18,191 nucleotides of DNA, taken from DASUXA01 sp036378155 (GTDB lineage Bacteria > Actinomycetota > Actinomycetes > Mycobacteriales > Micromonosporaceae). A program made the translations under genes and the position numbers. Below the pieces are notes generated by a model. That model had not been told where the DNA came from. It saw nothing but the letters and a program-made list of their open reading frames with translations, and did no database searches. Of the stretch, positions 1 through 7,357 are shown in pieces. Each line of letters starts with the position of its first letter. The stretch's first letter is position 1. Location: NCBI GenBank assembly GCA_036378155.1, contig DASUXA010000092.1, positions 1-18,191 of the forward strand. The letters run 5' to 3'.

Positions 1-1210
1 GGCGGCGGCCGCCCCTGGCGGCCGCCGCCCGCTGCCGCAGCAGGGTTCCTGCCTCGCTCGGTCCGCCGCCAGGGCAGCCGGTCAGCGACAGCGGCGCGAC
101 CCGGTACACGACCTCGCCGGGCACCTTGAGCGGTTCGCGACCGGTCGCCAGTACCCGTACCGCCGGGCCGGCGGTGAGCAGCCGGGTCGCCACTCGGGCG
201 GTCGCGACCGGTTGGGCGTCGCAGGTGTCCAGGACGAGCAGCACCCGCCTGGGCGCGACGTACTCGGCGAGCGTGTCGAGGACCGGACGGCCGGGCTCGG
301 GCCGCAGCCCGAGCCCGGCCGCGACGCTCCCGGCGACCAGTTCGTCAGCCGTCCCGCCCGCCGGCAGCGCACTCCTCCCGCCCGCCAGGGGCGTGCCCGT
401 CCCACCCGCCACGGGCGCGTCCGTCGCGCCCGCGAGCGCGGCGAGGTCCACGTACCACACGCCGTCGCGGTAGGCGTCGACCTGCCCGGCGGCGATCTCC
501 AACGCGAGGCGGCTCTTGCCGGCCCCGGGCGGTCCCACCACGTCGACCAACCGGCACTGTTCGACCAGGGCGGTCAGGTCGGCACGCTCGACGACCCTGC
601 CGACCAGCGAGGTGACCGGTACCGGAAGGTTGTGCGGCACCGCGTCCGGGGTCCGTGGGCGCGGGAAGTGCCGGTCCAGACCCGGTGCGACCAGTTGGTA
701 CAGCCGCTCCCGACGATCGAACCCGCGGAGCCGGTGCAGACCGAGGTCGAGGAGCGCCGCCTCTCCCGGCAGGTCGACGGCGTGCTCGGCGGTCGCGCCG
801 GTACACAGGACCTGCCCGCCGTGCGCGGCGGCGCACACCCGCGCGGCGCGGTGCACCTCGGGGCTGGCGTACTCGCCGGCGCGCGGTTGTGCCCAGCCGG
901 TGTGCAGACCCATCCGTACCCGTGGTCGCGCCTGCGGATGGGGCCAGTCGTACCCGGCGAGCGCGCGTTGCGCCTCGACGCACGCGGTCAGCGCGGCGCC
1001 GGGGTCGGTGAACGCGACGAACAGCGAGTCGCCCTCGCTGAACAGCGGGGTGCCGCCGTGCGCGGTCAGGATGCGCCGCAGCAGCCGGCGGTGTCGGGTC
1101 AGGACCGAGCGGTACCCGTCGCCGAGCATCTGGGCCAACCGTGTCGAGCCCTCGATGTCGGTGAACAGGAAGGTCACCATGCCTCGTGGCAGGTGGATCC
1201 GTACCGACAC
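1..1210 (-). CDS. Adenylate/guanylate cyclase domain plus NB-ARC-like ATPase regulator (partial, C-terminus off left edge)
   Basis: The frame is open from a GTG at 1210 to the left edge, giving 403 visible residues. The start has GGAGG 4 nt upstream; an in-frame ATG at 1180 is an alternative. Residues about 11-140 are a class III nucleotide cyclase domain: FLFTDIEGST with metal Asp18, then SEGDS with the second metal Asp61, and HTG...VHRAAR near 103-124. In this motif the usual Asn of NxxxR is His120, while Arg124 is kept. A P-loop GPPGAGKS lies at 226-233 and a Walker B-like LLVLD at about 324-328. This is the architecture of large actinobacterial cyclase/ATPase regulators, which often end in TPR repeats or a LuxR-type DNA-binding domain. 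The C-terminus is not visible, so the output domain is unknown. Whether it makes cAMP is uncertain because the substrate-specifying residues are not canonical. Confidence 0.88.
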   Translation of the reverse strand, partial: MSVRIHLPRGMVTFLFTDIEGSTRLAQMLGDGYRSVLTRHRRLLRRILTAHGGTPLFSEGDSLFVAFTDPGAALTACVEAQRALAGYDWPHPQARPRVRMGLHTGWAQPRAGEYASPEVHRAARVCAAAHGGQVLCTGATAEHAVDLPGEAALLDLGLHRLRGFDRRERLYQLVAPGLDRHFPRPRTPDAVPHNLPVPVTSLVGRVVERADLTALVEQCRLVDVVGPPGAGKSRLALEIAAGQVDAYRDGVWYVDLAALAGATDAPVAGGTGTPLAGGRSALPAGGTADELVAGSVAAGLGLRPEPGRPVLDTLAEYVAPRRVLLVLDTCDAQPVATARVATRLLTAGPAVRVLATGREPLKVPGEVVYRVAPLSLTGCPGGGPSEAGTLLRQRAAAARGGRR

Positions 1211-1448
1211 TGAACCTCCGCCCCCTGGAAGCCGCCCTCATGCTGCCGCACGCGCGGAAGCGGGCACATCGGGGAAACGGACGGCCGGGGACCACCCGAG
1301 GATCGACGTCGGTACCGCCGCCGGAGTCTGCTCCCAGCCGCCCGTCAGGTCTTCGCTATAGCCAAACGACCGAGTTGGACGGAGAGTAATGCCTGATCAA
1401 TACCGCTTTGTCCGAGCCGAACGGTCCAGCCGTCCAGCCCCGTAGTGT
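1211..1448. other. Non-coding gap upstream of the cyclase-domain gene
   Basis: No convincing gene is seen in these 238 nt. The part at about 1355-1445 is less GC-rich than its surroundings and probably holds the promoter for the minus-strand cyclase gene. TATAGC (forward 1355-1360, read on minus) and TACTCT further upstream are -10-like, but neither has a good -35 partner. Confidence 0.4.
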
Positions 1449-1667
1449 CTAGCCGGCGCCGCAGCCGCACGCGCCGCCGCAGCAGCCACCGCCGCCGCTC
1501 GGTCGGGTCGTCGTGCCACGGGCGCCGGTGACCGACACCGCCGGCAGCAACTTGACGGTATCGTCGTGACCCGCCGGACAGGTCGCCGGCGCGCCCGACT
1601 CCGCCATCGGACGGTTCACCTCGAACGTGTCGCCGCAGCGGCGACAGCGGTACTCGTAGCGGGGCAT
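1449..1667 (-). CDS. FmdB-family zinc-ribbon protein with Cys/Gly-rich tail
   Basis: This 72-residue protein starts MPRYEYRCRRCG, the usual start of the FmdB putative regulatory/zinc-ribbon family. Probable metal ligands are Cys8, Cys11 and Cys30, with His34 of CPAGH in place of the usual fourth Cys. The tail after about residue 57 is Gly/Cys-rich and carries four more cysteines (62, 63, 67, 69), so a second metal or disulfide site is possible. A GTG at 1697 would add ten residues, but homologues normally begin at MPxYEYRC. There is no Shine-Dalgarno; a TACCCT box six nt upstream of the ATG suggests a leaderless transcript. It is divergent from the lytic transglycosylase gene. The function of the family is not well defined. 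Confidence 0.85.
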   Translation of the reverse strand: MPRYEYRCRRCGDTFEVNRPMAESGAPATCPAGHDDTVKLLPAVSVTGARGTTTRPSGGGGCCGGACGCGAG

Positions 1668-1673
1668 GAGAAC

Positions 1674-1679
1674 AGGGTA
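1674..1679 (-). promoter_or_regulatory. Candidate -10 box for a leaderless FmdB-like transcript
   Basis: Read on the minus strand this is TACCCT, matching the actinobacterial TAnnnT pattern. Six nt separate it from the A of the ATG at 1667, the spacing expected if transcription begins at the start codon. No strong -35 is visible. Confidence 0.4.
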
Positions 1680-1700
1680 GTCAGTGGAATACTTCACGTC

Positions 1701-2714
1701 ATGACCGGCGACGGCGAATCGAGGCAGACGCCGCTGCGACCAGCGGTACCGGACATCGCGACCGAAACCCCGGACAGTCCCGCCCAGCCCGCCGAGCCCA
1801 CGCCCCGTCGCGGCTGGGTCGCCCGGACCGCGGCTCGGGTCGGTCGCTCGGTGACCGGCACCCCTCGCGTCGTCGCCCGCTGGGCGAGGCGCCCGAGCGG
1901 CAGGTTCACGCTGTCCGCGGTCGCGCTGCTCGCGCTCGTATCGCTGTCCGGCACCGCCGGGGCATACCTGGTACCGGCTGCCGCACCGAAACCGTCGCGA
2001 ACCGGCGACGCCGCGCGGATCAGCGGCAAGGTACCCGAAGCACCCGCCGCACCCGGCGCAGGTGGACCGGTCGACACCCCGTCGCCCGGGCTGAGCGGCG
2101 TCGACGCGCAGGTGGGCGGGCAGTCACCGGGCGGGCGACCGGCGGACGCCCTCGGCGACTGGGCCCGTACCGTCGGAGCACGGCTGGACATCCCGCCCGT
2201 CGCGATGGCGGCGTACGGGTACGCCCAACTGGTCCTCGCCCAGACACAGCCGAACTGCCGGCTGCGGTGGACCACCCTGGCAGGCATCGGCAAGATCGAA
2301 TCGGATCACGGTCGCGCCCACGGAGCGAGCCCACAACCCGACGGTCACGTCCTGCCGCCGATCATCGGGCCGGCGTTGGACGGTACCCACAACAACCAGT
2401 TGATCCGGGACACCGACAGCGGTCGGCTGGACGGCGACCAGACCTACGACCACGCGGTCGGACCGATGCAGTTCCTGCCCGGGACCTGGCAGCTGTACCA
2501 GATCGACGCGGACGGCGACGGAACCGCCGACCCGAACGACGTCAACGACGCCGCGCTCGCCGCCGCCAACTACCTCTGCTCCGGAGGACGGGACCTGTCG
2601 ACGCCGGCGGGATGGTGGCCGGCGGTGCTCTCGTACAACGCCATCCAGCAGTACGCGCAGGACGTGTTCGCCGCCGCCGACGACTACGGTCGACGCAGCC
2701 GCTCGGTGACATAG
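1701..2714 (+). CDS. Membrane-anchored lytic murein transglycosylase (MltB/SLT_2-like)
   Basis: This 337-residue protein cleaves peptidoglycan glycan strands outside the membrane, by family. Residues 1-68 are a Pro/Arg-rich cytoplasmic tail, and about 69-93 are a single hydrophobic segment (signal anchor). A Pro/Gly linker runs to about 145, then the transglycosylase domain. The likely catalytic Glu200 lies in AGIGKIESDHGR. Typical family motifs follow: AVGPMQFLPGTW (252-263), DADGDGTADPNDVNDA (269-284, Asp-rich, possibly calcium-binding) and SYNAIQQYA (311-319). Cys186 and Cys293 could form a disulfide. The ATG at 1701 was chosen because earlier in-frame starts run back through the divergent zinc-ribbon gene. 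No Shine-Dalgarno is evident. Confidence 0.9.
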   Translation: MTGDGESRQTPLRPAVPDIATETPDSPAQPAEPTPRRGWVARTAARVGRSVTGTPRVVARWARRPSGRFTLSAVALLALVSLSGTAGAYLVPAAAPKPSRTGDAARISGKVPEAPAAPGAGGPVDTPSPGLSGVDAQVGGQSPGGRPADALGDWARTVGARLDIPPVAMAAYGYAQLVLAQTQPNCRLRWTTLAGIGKIESDHGRAHGASPQPDGHVLPPIIGPALDGTHNNQLIRDTDSGRLDGDQTYDHAVGPMQFLPGTWQLYQIDADGDGTADPNDVNDAALAAANYLCSGGRDLSTPAGWWPAVLSYNAIQQYAQDVFAAADDYGRRSRSVT

Positions 2715-2752
2715 CGTCGGCGACGCCGTGGCGGTCGGTGAAATCGGGGCTC

Positions 2753-2765
2753 GGAAACGCTTTCC
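2753..2765. promoter_or_regulatory. Inverted repeat resembling a LacI-family operator
   Basis: GGAAACGCTTTCC has perfect 5-bp arms around a 3-nt centre. It lies 35 nt before the GNAT gene and 38 nt after the transglycosylase stop. The shape is close to LacI/GalR-family operators with a central CG. No such regulator is encoded in this window, so the assignment is tentative. Confidence 0.3.
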
Positions 2766-2799
2766 CGCCGCGGACCCTTGCCGGCAAGCTAGACCAGTG

Positions 2800-3813
2800 A
2801 TGCTGCGCGAGTGGGACCCCGGTACCGCGTCACCGACCGAGATCGACGCGGTGCTCGGCACGCTCAACGCGGTACTCGCCGCTGATCTCCCCGACGACCC
2901 GCAATGGGCGGTCGACTCGTTCCGCGAGTACCTGTCGGTCACCATGCCCGGCGAACGCCGGATCTGCTGGCTCGCCGAGGCCCGCCCCGGCGCCGCCGGG
3001 CACGGCGAACATCCGCTCGGTCACGCCAGTGTCCTGCTGCTCGGCGGTACCGGCGTGGTCGAGGTCCTGGTACATCCCGCGGCGCGACGCGACCGGATCG
3101 GCCGCGCGCTGATCGAGACCGCCGCCCGTCGAGCCGCCGCCGAAGGTCTGTCCTCGATCAGCGCCGAGGTCGTCGGCGGCACCCCGGCAGTCGGCTTCTA
3201 CGAATCGCTCGGCTTCGAATGCGACTTCGTCGAAGTGCGCAGCGTGCTGCGGTTGGCGTCGGTGGACTGGGCGCGGCTGGGCGAGCAGGCCCGTGGTGTC
3301 GGGGCGGGCTACTCGATCCACTGCTATCCGGGCGGACCGCCCGAGGACCTGTACGAGCAGTACGCCGAGGCGAAGTGGGCGGTCCGCACGGCGGTCGGCG
3401 CCGACCCGCTGCCGCACGACTCCGGGCAGGTCAAGGCGAGCCTCGCCACGCTACACGCGCGGGGCATGAAGCCGTACATCGTGGTCGGCGTCCACGAGCG
3501 CACCGGGCAGGTCGCCGGGCTCACCGAGGTGGTGGTACCGGCGCAGCATCCGACCCGCGCCGACCAGTACGACACCGTGGTGGTGCCGGAACACCGGGGG
3601 TACGGCCTCGGGCGCGCCATAAAGGCGCGGATGCTGTTCGAACTGCGCGCGGCAGAGCCGCAGCTCGCCGAGGTACAGACCTGGAACGCCGTGGAAAACG
3701 AGGCGCTGCGCAAGGTCAACGCGGAACTCGGCTTCGTCGTCGACCGCGAGTGGCGCGAGTACGAGACGGACCTGCCGCCGCTGCTCGCCCGCCTCAGCCG
3801 CACGTCCCGGTAG
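2800..3813 (+). CDS. Tandem GNAT-domain N-acetyltransferase
   Basis: This 337-residue protein contains two GNAT folds. The first (about 1-150) has an acetyl-CoA motif VLVHPAARRDRIGRALI at 89-105 and ends with VGFYESLGFE (131-140). The second (about 170-325) has VVVPEHRGYGLGRAIKARM at 260-278 and ends with NAELGFVVD (307-315). The double arrangement resembles mycothiol synthase MshD in outline, but I see nothing that fixes the substrate, so it is left as a generic acetyltransferase. GTG at 2797 immediately precedes the ATG and is an equally possible start. There is no Shine-Dalgarno, so translation may be leaderless or low. It converges on hemB with a 35-nt gap. Confidence 0.87.
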   Translation: MLREWDPGTASPTEIDAVLGTLNAVLAADLPDDPQWAVDSFREYLSVTMPGERRICWLAEARPGAAGHGEHPLGHASVLLLGGTGVVEVLVHPAARRDRIGRALIETAARRAAAEGLSSISAEVVGGTPAVGFYESLGFECDFVEVRSVLRLASVDWARLGEQARGVGAGYSIHCYPGGPPEDLYEQYAEAKWAVRTAVGADPLPHDSGQVKASLATLHARGMKPYIVVGVHERTGQVAGLTEVVVPAQHPTRADQYDTVVVPEHRGYGLGRAIKARMLFELRAAEPQLAEVQTWNAVENEALRKVNAELGFVVDREWREYETDLPPLLARLSRTSR

Positions 3814-3848
3814 TTCGCGCCGACGACCGGGACGCTCGCATGTCGCTT

Positions 3849-4832
3849 TCAGTACCCGGCCCGCAGCAAGCGGGACGCCTCGACCGCCCAGTACGTCAAG
3901 ATCACCTGCGCACCCGCCCGCCGGATCGAGGTAAGCGTCTCGACGATCGCGGGCTCCCGGTCCAGCCACCCGTTCCGGGCTGCCGCCTCGACCATCGCGT
4001 ACTCCCCCGACACCTGGTACGCCGCGACCGGCACGTCGACCGAGGCGGCGACCGCGGACACCACGTCCAGGTACGGCAGGGCGGGCTTGACCATCACCAG
4101 GTCGGCGCCCTCGGCGACGTCCAGCGCCACCTCGCGCAGCGCCTCCCGCAGGTTCGCCGGGTCCTGCTGGTAGGTGCGCCGATCGCCCTGCAACGCAGAC
4201 TCGACCGCCTCCCGGAACGGGCCGAAGAACGCCGACGCGTACTTCGCCGAATAGGCGAGGATCGAGACATCCGTGTGCCCCGCCCCGTCCAGCGCCCGCC
4301 GGATCACGCCGACCTGACCGTCCATCATGCCGCTCGGTCCGACCATGTGGATCCCGGCTTCGGCCTGCGCCAACGCCATCTCGGCGTACCGCTCGAGCGT
4401 GGCGTCGTTGTCGACGCGACCGTCCGCGGTCAGTACCCCGCAGTGTCCGTGCGAGGTGAACTCGTCCAGGCACAGGTCCGCCATGATCACCGTCGCGTCG
4501 CCGACCTCGGCGACCACATCCCGGATCGCGACGTTCAAGACGCCGTCCGGATCCGTGGCACCCGAACCGACCTCGTCGCGCGTCGCCGGCACCGCGAACA
4601 GCATGATCCCGCCGACTCCGGCGTCGACCGCCTCCGCCGCCGCCTTGCGCAGCGACTCGCGGGTGTGCTGCACGACGCCGGGCAGCGACGTGATCGGGCG
4701 CGGCTCGGTCAGCCCCTCGCGCACGAACAGCGGTAGCACCAGTTCGCGCGGCGCGAGCGTGGTCTCGGCGACCAGCCGGCGCACCGCCCCGCTGGTCCGC
4801 AGCCGACGGGGGCGGATCTCCGGGTACCCCAC
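3849..4832 (-). CDS. hemB: Porphobilinogen synthase (delta-aminolevulinic acid dehydratase)
   Basis: This 327-residue enzyme condenses two 5-aminolevulinate molecules to porphobilinogen. Schiff-base lysines are Lys197 in YSAKYASAFFGPFR and Lys249 in MVKPALPYLD. The metal segment DLCLDEFTSHGHCG (119-132) keeps Cys121 and Cys131, but has Asp where zinc enzymes have the middle Cys. It is therefore intermediate between the zinc type (CxC...C) and the magnesium type (AxD...D). The GTG at 4832 is preceded by GGAGGA at good spacing. It is the last gene of the rex-hem operon, nine nt after hemD. Length and motifs are standard. Confidence 0.97.
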   Translation of the reverse strand: MGYPEIRPRRLRTSGAVRRLVAETTLAPRELVLPLFVREGLTEPRPITSLPGVVQHTRESLRKAAAEAVDAGVGGIMLFAVPATRDEVGSGATDPDGVLNVAIRDVVAEVGDATVIMADLCLDEFTSHGHCGVLTADGRVDNDATLERYAEMALAQAEAGIHMVGPSGMMDGQVGVIRRALDGAGHTDVSILAYSAKYASAFFGPFREAVESALQGDRRTYQQDPANLREALREVALDVAEGADLVMVKPALPYLDVVSAVAASVDVPVAAYQVSGEYAMVEAAARNGWLDREPAIVETLTSIRRAGAQVILTYWAVEASRLLRAGY

Positions 4833-4841
4833 CTGCTCCTC

Positions 4842-6422
4842 CTACCGGAACCGCAGGGCGGTCGGGCCCTGCACCTTCGAGCCCCGACGCTGCTTGGCAG
4901 GCATCGCCGCGAGCTTCTCGCGCAGTTCCACCGCGTACGACGCGAGCGCCTCGACCAGGTCGGGCACGGAGGCGTGCGCCGGCTGTACGTCGACACGCAG
5001 ACCGAACTCCGTCGCCGTCTCCGCCGTCTTCGGCCCGATCACCGCGACCACGGTACGGGCGTGCGGCTTGCCGGCGATCCCGACCAGGTTGCGTACCGTC
5101 GACGACGACGTGAACAGCACCGCGTCGAAGCCGCCCGACTTGATCGCGTCGCGGATCTCCGCCGGCGGCGGCGCCGCACGGACCGTCCGGTACGCCGTGA
5201 CGTCGTCGACCTCCCAGCCCATCTCGGTCAGCCCGGCGGTCAACGTCTCGGTCGCGATGTCGGCACGGGGCAGCAGCACCCGACCCACCGGGTCGAGCAC
5301 CTCGTCGTGCGGCGAGAACTCGGCGAGCAGACCCTCCGACGACTGTTCGCCGGTCGGTACCAGCTCAGGCTGGATGCCGAAGGCGCGTACCGCGTCCGCG
5401 GTCGCCTCGCCGATGCACGCGATCTTCACGCCGCCGAAGTGCCGGGCGTCCAGCCCGTGCTCGGCGAACTTCTCCCAGACCGCGCGTACCGCGTTGACCG
5501 AAGTGAAGATCACCCAGGCGTACCGACCGTCGACCAGCCCCTTGACCGCCCGCTCCATCTGGGCGGGGGTACGCGGCGGCTCGACGGCGATGGTCGGCAC
5601 CTCGCACGGGATCGCGCCGTACCCGCGCAGCCGCTCGCTCATCGCGCCCGCCTGCTCCTTGGTGCGCGGTACCAGCACCTTCCACCCGTACAGCGGGCGG
5701 CTCTCCCACCAGCCCAACTTGTCCCGGTGCGCGACTCCCGGACCCATGCCGAGCACCACCCGGCCGGTGAAGCCGAGCGAGGCGGCGACGACGGCGTCGA
5801 CGGTCGAGGTCACGGTGTACTGCGTCTCGCCGGTCCCGTCACCGGTGATCGCCACCGGGGTGTCCGGGTCGGCACCGGCGGCGAGCAGCCCGTCGCGTAC
5901 CGAGCCGAGTTCCCCGGCGTCCACGGTGAGCGCGGCGGATCCCCTGCCGACCGCCGCGACCAGAGCTTCGAAGTCGAGCGACGCGACGTCGTCCACGTCG
6001 GCGACAGTACGCACCCCGGTCAGCGGTACCCCGGCGTAGCTGGCGACCCCGGCAGCCTGCGTGACGCCGGGAACCACCTCGAACGGCACGTTGGTACGGG
6101 CGACCGCCTGTACCTCCTTGACCACCGACTCGTGCGCGAACGGGTCGCCCGCGATCAGGTGCACGGTGTGCAGACCGGACCGGGCGCCGGAGAGCAGCAC
6201 CTTCGCCACGTCGCCGGGCACCCCTTCGGCGGGGCTGTACTCGGCGTCCGCGCGCCCGGCAGCCCGCACCGCGTCGAGCAGGTTCGCCGGGACCGATCGG
6301 TCGTACACGACGTGGTCGGCGCTGGTCAGCGCGTCGTACGCGCGACGCGTCAGCAGTCCGGGATCGCCGGGTCCAGCCCCGACGAAGCTGATCCGGCCGT
6401 TGGACTTACGGGTGCGGGTCAT
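4842..6422 (-). CDS. hemD: Uroporphyrinogen-III synthase fused to a degenerate SUMT-like methyltransferase domain
   Basis: This is a 526-residue fusion. Residues about 10-235 have the tetrapyrrole methylase fold: ISFVGAGPGDPGLLTRRAYD at 11-30, GDP at 92-94 and VPGVTQAAG at 117-125. The usual SUMT motif after GDP (FVFGRGGEE) is replaced by FAHESVVKE, and other SUMT motifs are weak. From WKVLVPRTKEQ (247-257) to about 505 it is a HemD domain that cyclises hydroxymethylbilane to uroporphyrinogen III. FTSVNAV and LFTSSSTVRNLVG are recognisable HemD segments. Similar hemD fusions occur in Streptomyces. The ATG at 6422 overlaps the hemC stop by 4 nt. HemD activity is well supported; siroheme-forming methyltransferase activity is doubtful. 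Confidence 0.95.
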   Translation of the reverse strand: MTRTRKSNGRISFVGAGPGDPGLLTRRAYDALTSADHVVYDRSVPANLLDAVRAAGRADAEYSPAEGVPGDVAKVLLSGARSGLHTVHLIAGDPFAHESVVKEVQAVARTNVPFEVVPGVTQAAGVASYAGVPLTGVRTVADVDDVASLDFEALVAAVGRGSAALTVDAGELGSVRDGLLAAGADPDTPVAITGDGTGETQYTVTSTVDAVVAASLGFTGRVVLGMGPGVAHRDKLGWWESRPLYGWKVLVPRTKEQAGAMSERLRGYGAIPCEVPTIAVEPPRTPAQMERAVKGLVDGRYAWVIFTSVNAVRAVWEKFAEHGLDARHFGGVKIACIGEATADAVRAFGIQPELVPTGEQSSEGLLAEFSPHDEVLDPVGRVLLPRADIATETLTAGLTEMGWEVDDVTAYRTVRAAPPPAEIRDAIKSGGFDAVLFTSSSTVRNLVGIAGKPHARTVVAVIGPKTAETATEFGLRVDVQPAHASVPDLVEALASYAVELREKLAAMPAKQRRGSKVQGPTALRFR

Positions 6423-7357
6423 ACGTGCACTCCCAGTACGGTATCGGCGCCGGCCTCCAGGAGGTCGACCGCCAGCAGGCGACCCACCTCCACGGCGTCG
6501 GCGAGCGTTCCGGTGCGCGACAGCCGGACGCAGAACCGCCCGTCCGGACTGAACACCGCACCGCGCAGATAGATCTCCAGGTGATCGGGGCCCGAGCCGG
6601 TCGCCGGATCGGGCTCGGCGACTTCGGCAAGGGCGGCGACCGGCGCGGAGCAGCCGGCCTCCAACTCGGCGAGCAGCGCCCGCTCCGCGGCGACGGCGGC
6701 GCGGCTCGCCCGGTCGTCGAGCGCGCCGAGCGCCTCGACCAACTCGGTGTCGTCGGCCCGGCACTCCACCGCCAGCGCGCCCTGAGCGGGGGCGGGCAGC
6801 ATCAGCATCGGGTCGAGGATCTCGGTGACCTCGTCGGCTCGCCCGATCCGGGCGAGCCCGGCACGGGCCAGCACGACCGCGTCCAGGTCGCCCTCGGCGA
6901 CCTTGCGCAGCCGGGTGTCGACGTTGCCCCGGACCGGTACCACGTCCAGTCCGAGTCCCAGCGCGTGCAACTGTGCGACCCGGCGCAGCGCGCCGGTACC
7001 GACCCGGGCGCCCGTCGGCAACTGGGCAAGCGTCAACCCGTCCCGGGCGACCAGCGCGTCCCGTGGGTCCTCGCGACCCGGTACCGCCGCGACGACCAGC
7101 CCCGCCGCGGGCTGCGTCGGCAGGTCCTTGTACGAGTGGACGGCGAAGTCGATCTCCTTGGCGAGCAGCGCGTCACGCAGCGCCGAGACGAACACGCCGA
7201 CGCCGAGCCGCGCGATGGGCGCGGCGGACCGGTCGCCCGGCGTGACGATCTCGACCAGTTGCACCGGCTGCCCGGTGGCGGCGGTGACCGCCTGCGCGAC
7301 GACGCTGGACTGGGCGCGCGCGAGGGCGCTGCCACGGGTACCGAGTCGCAGGGTCAT
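6419..7357 (-). CDS. hemC: Hydroxymethylbilane synthase (porphobilinogen deaminase)
   Basis: This 312-residue enzyme polymerises four porphobilinogens into hydroxymethylbilane in the cytoplasm. The N-terminus LRLGTRGSALARAQ is typical. Catalytic Asp78 lies in HSYKDLPT, substrate-binding arginines in RRVAQLHALG (125-134) and RGNVDTRLRKV (143-153). The dipyrromethane cofactor is attached at Cys236 in EAGCSAPVAA. The ATG at 7357 overlaps the hemA stop (ATGA), and its own stop overlaps hemD in the same way, pointing to translational coupling. Length is normal for the family. Confidence 0.97.
   Translation of the reverse strand: MTLRLGTRGSALARAQSSVVAQAVTAATGQPVQLVEIVTPGDRSAAPIARLGVGVFVSALRDALLAKEIDFAVHSYKDLPTQPAAGLVVAAVPGREDPRDALVARDGLTLAQLPTGARVGTGALRRVAQLHALGLGLDVVPVRGNVDTRLRKVAEGDLDAVVLARAGLARIGRADEVTEILDPMLMLPAPAQGALAVECRADDTELVEALGALDDRASRAAVAAERALLAELEAGCSAPVAALAEVAEPDPATGSGPDHLEIYLRGAVFSPDGRFCVRLSRTGTLADAVEVGRLLAVDLLEAGADTVLGVHV

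Noticed and set aside
212..1213. Plus-strand ORF opposite the cyclase/ATPase gene
   Set aside because: The minus-strand frame has clear cyclase and P-loop motifs; the plus-strand reading is low-complexity and Arg/Gly/Pro-rich.
2779..2788. TTGCCGGCAA palindrome before the GNAT gene
   Set aside because: Ten bases of GC-rich symmetry is common by chance in this genome, and it does not fit a promoter arrangement.
2800..3813. Mycothiol synthase (mshD)
   Set aside because: The tandem GNAT layout is similar, but I could not match MshD-specific substrate residues, so no symbol was given.
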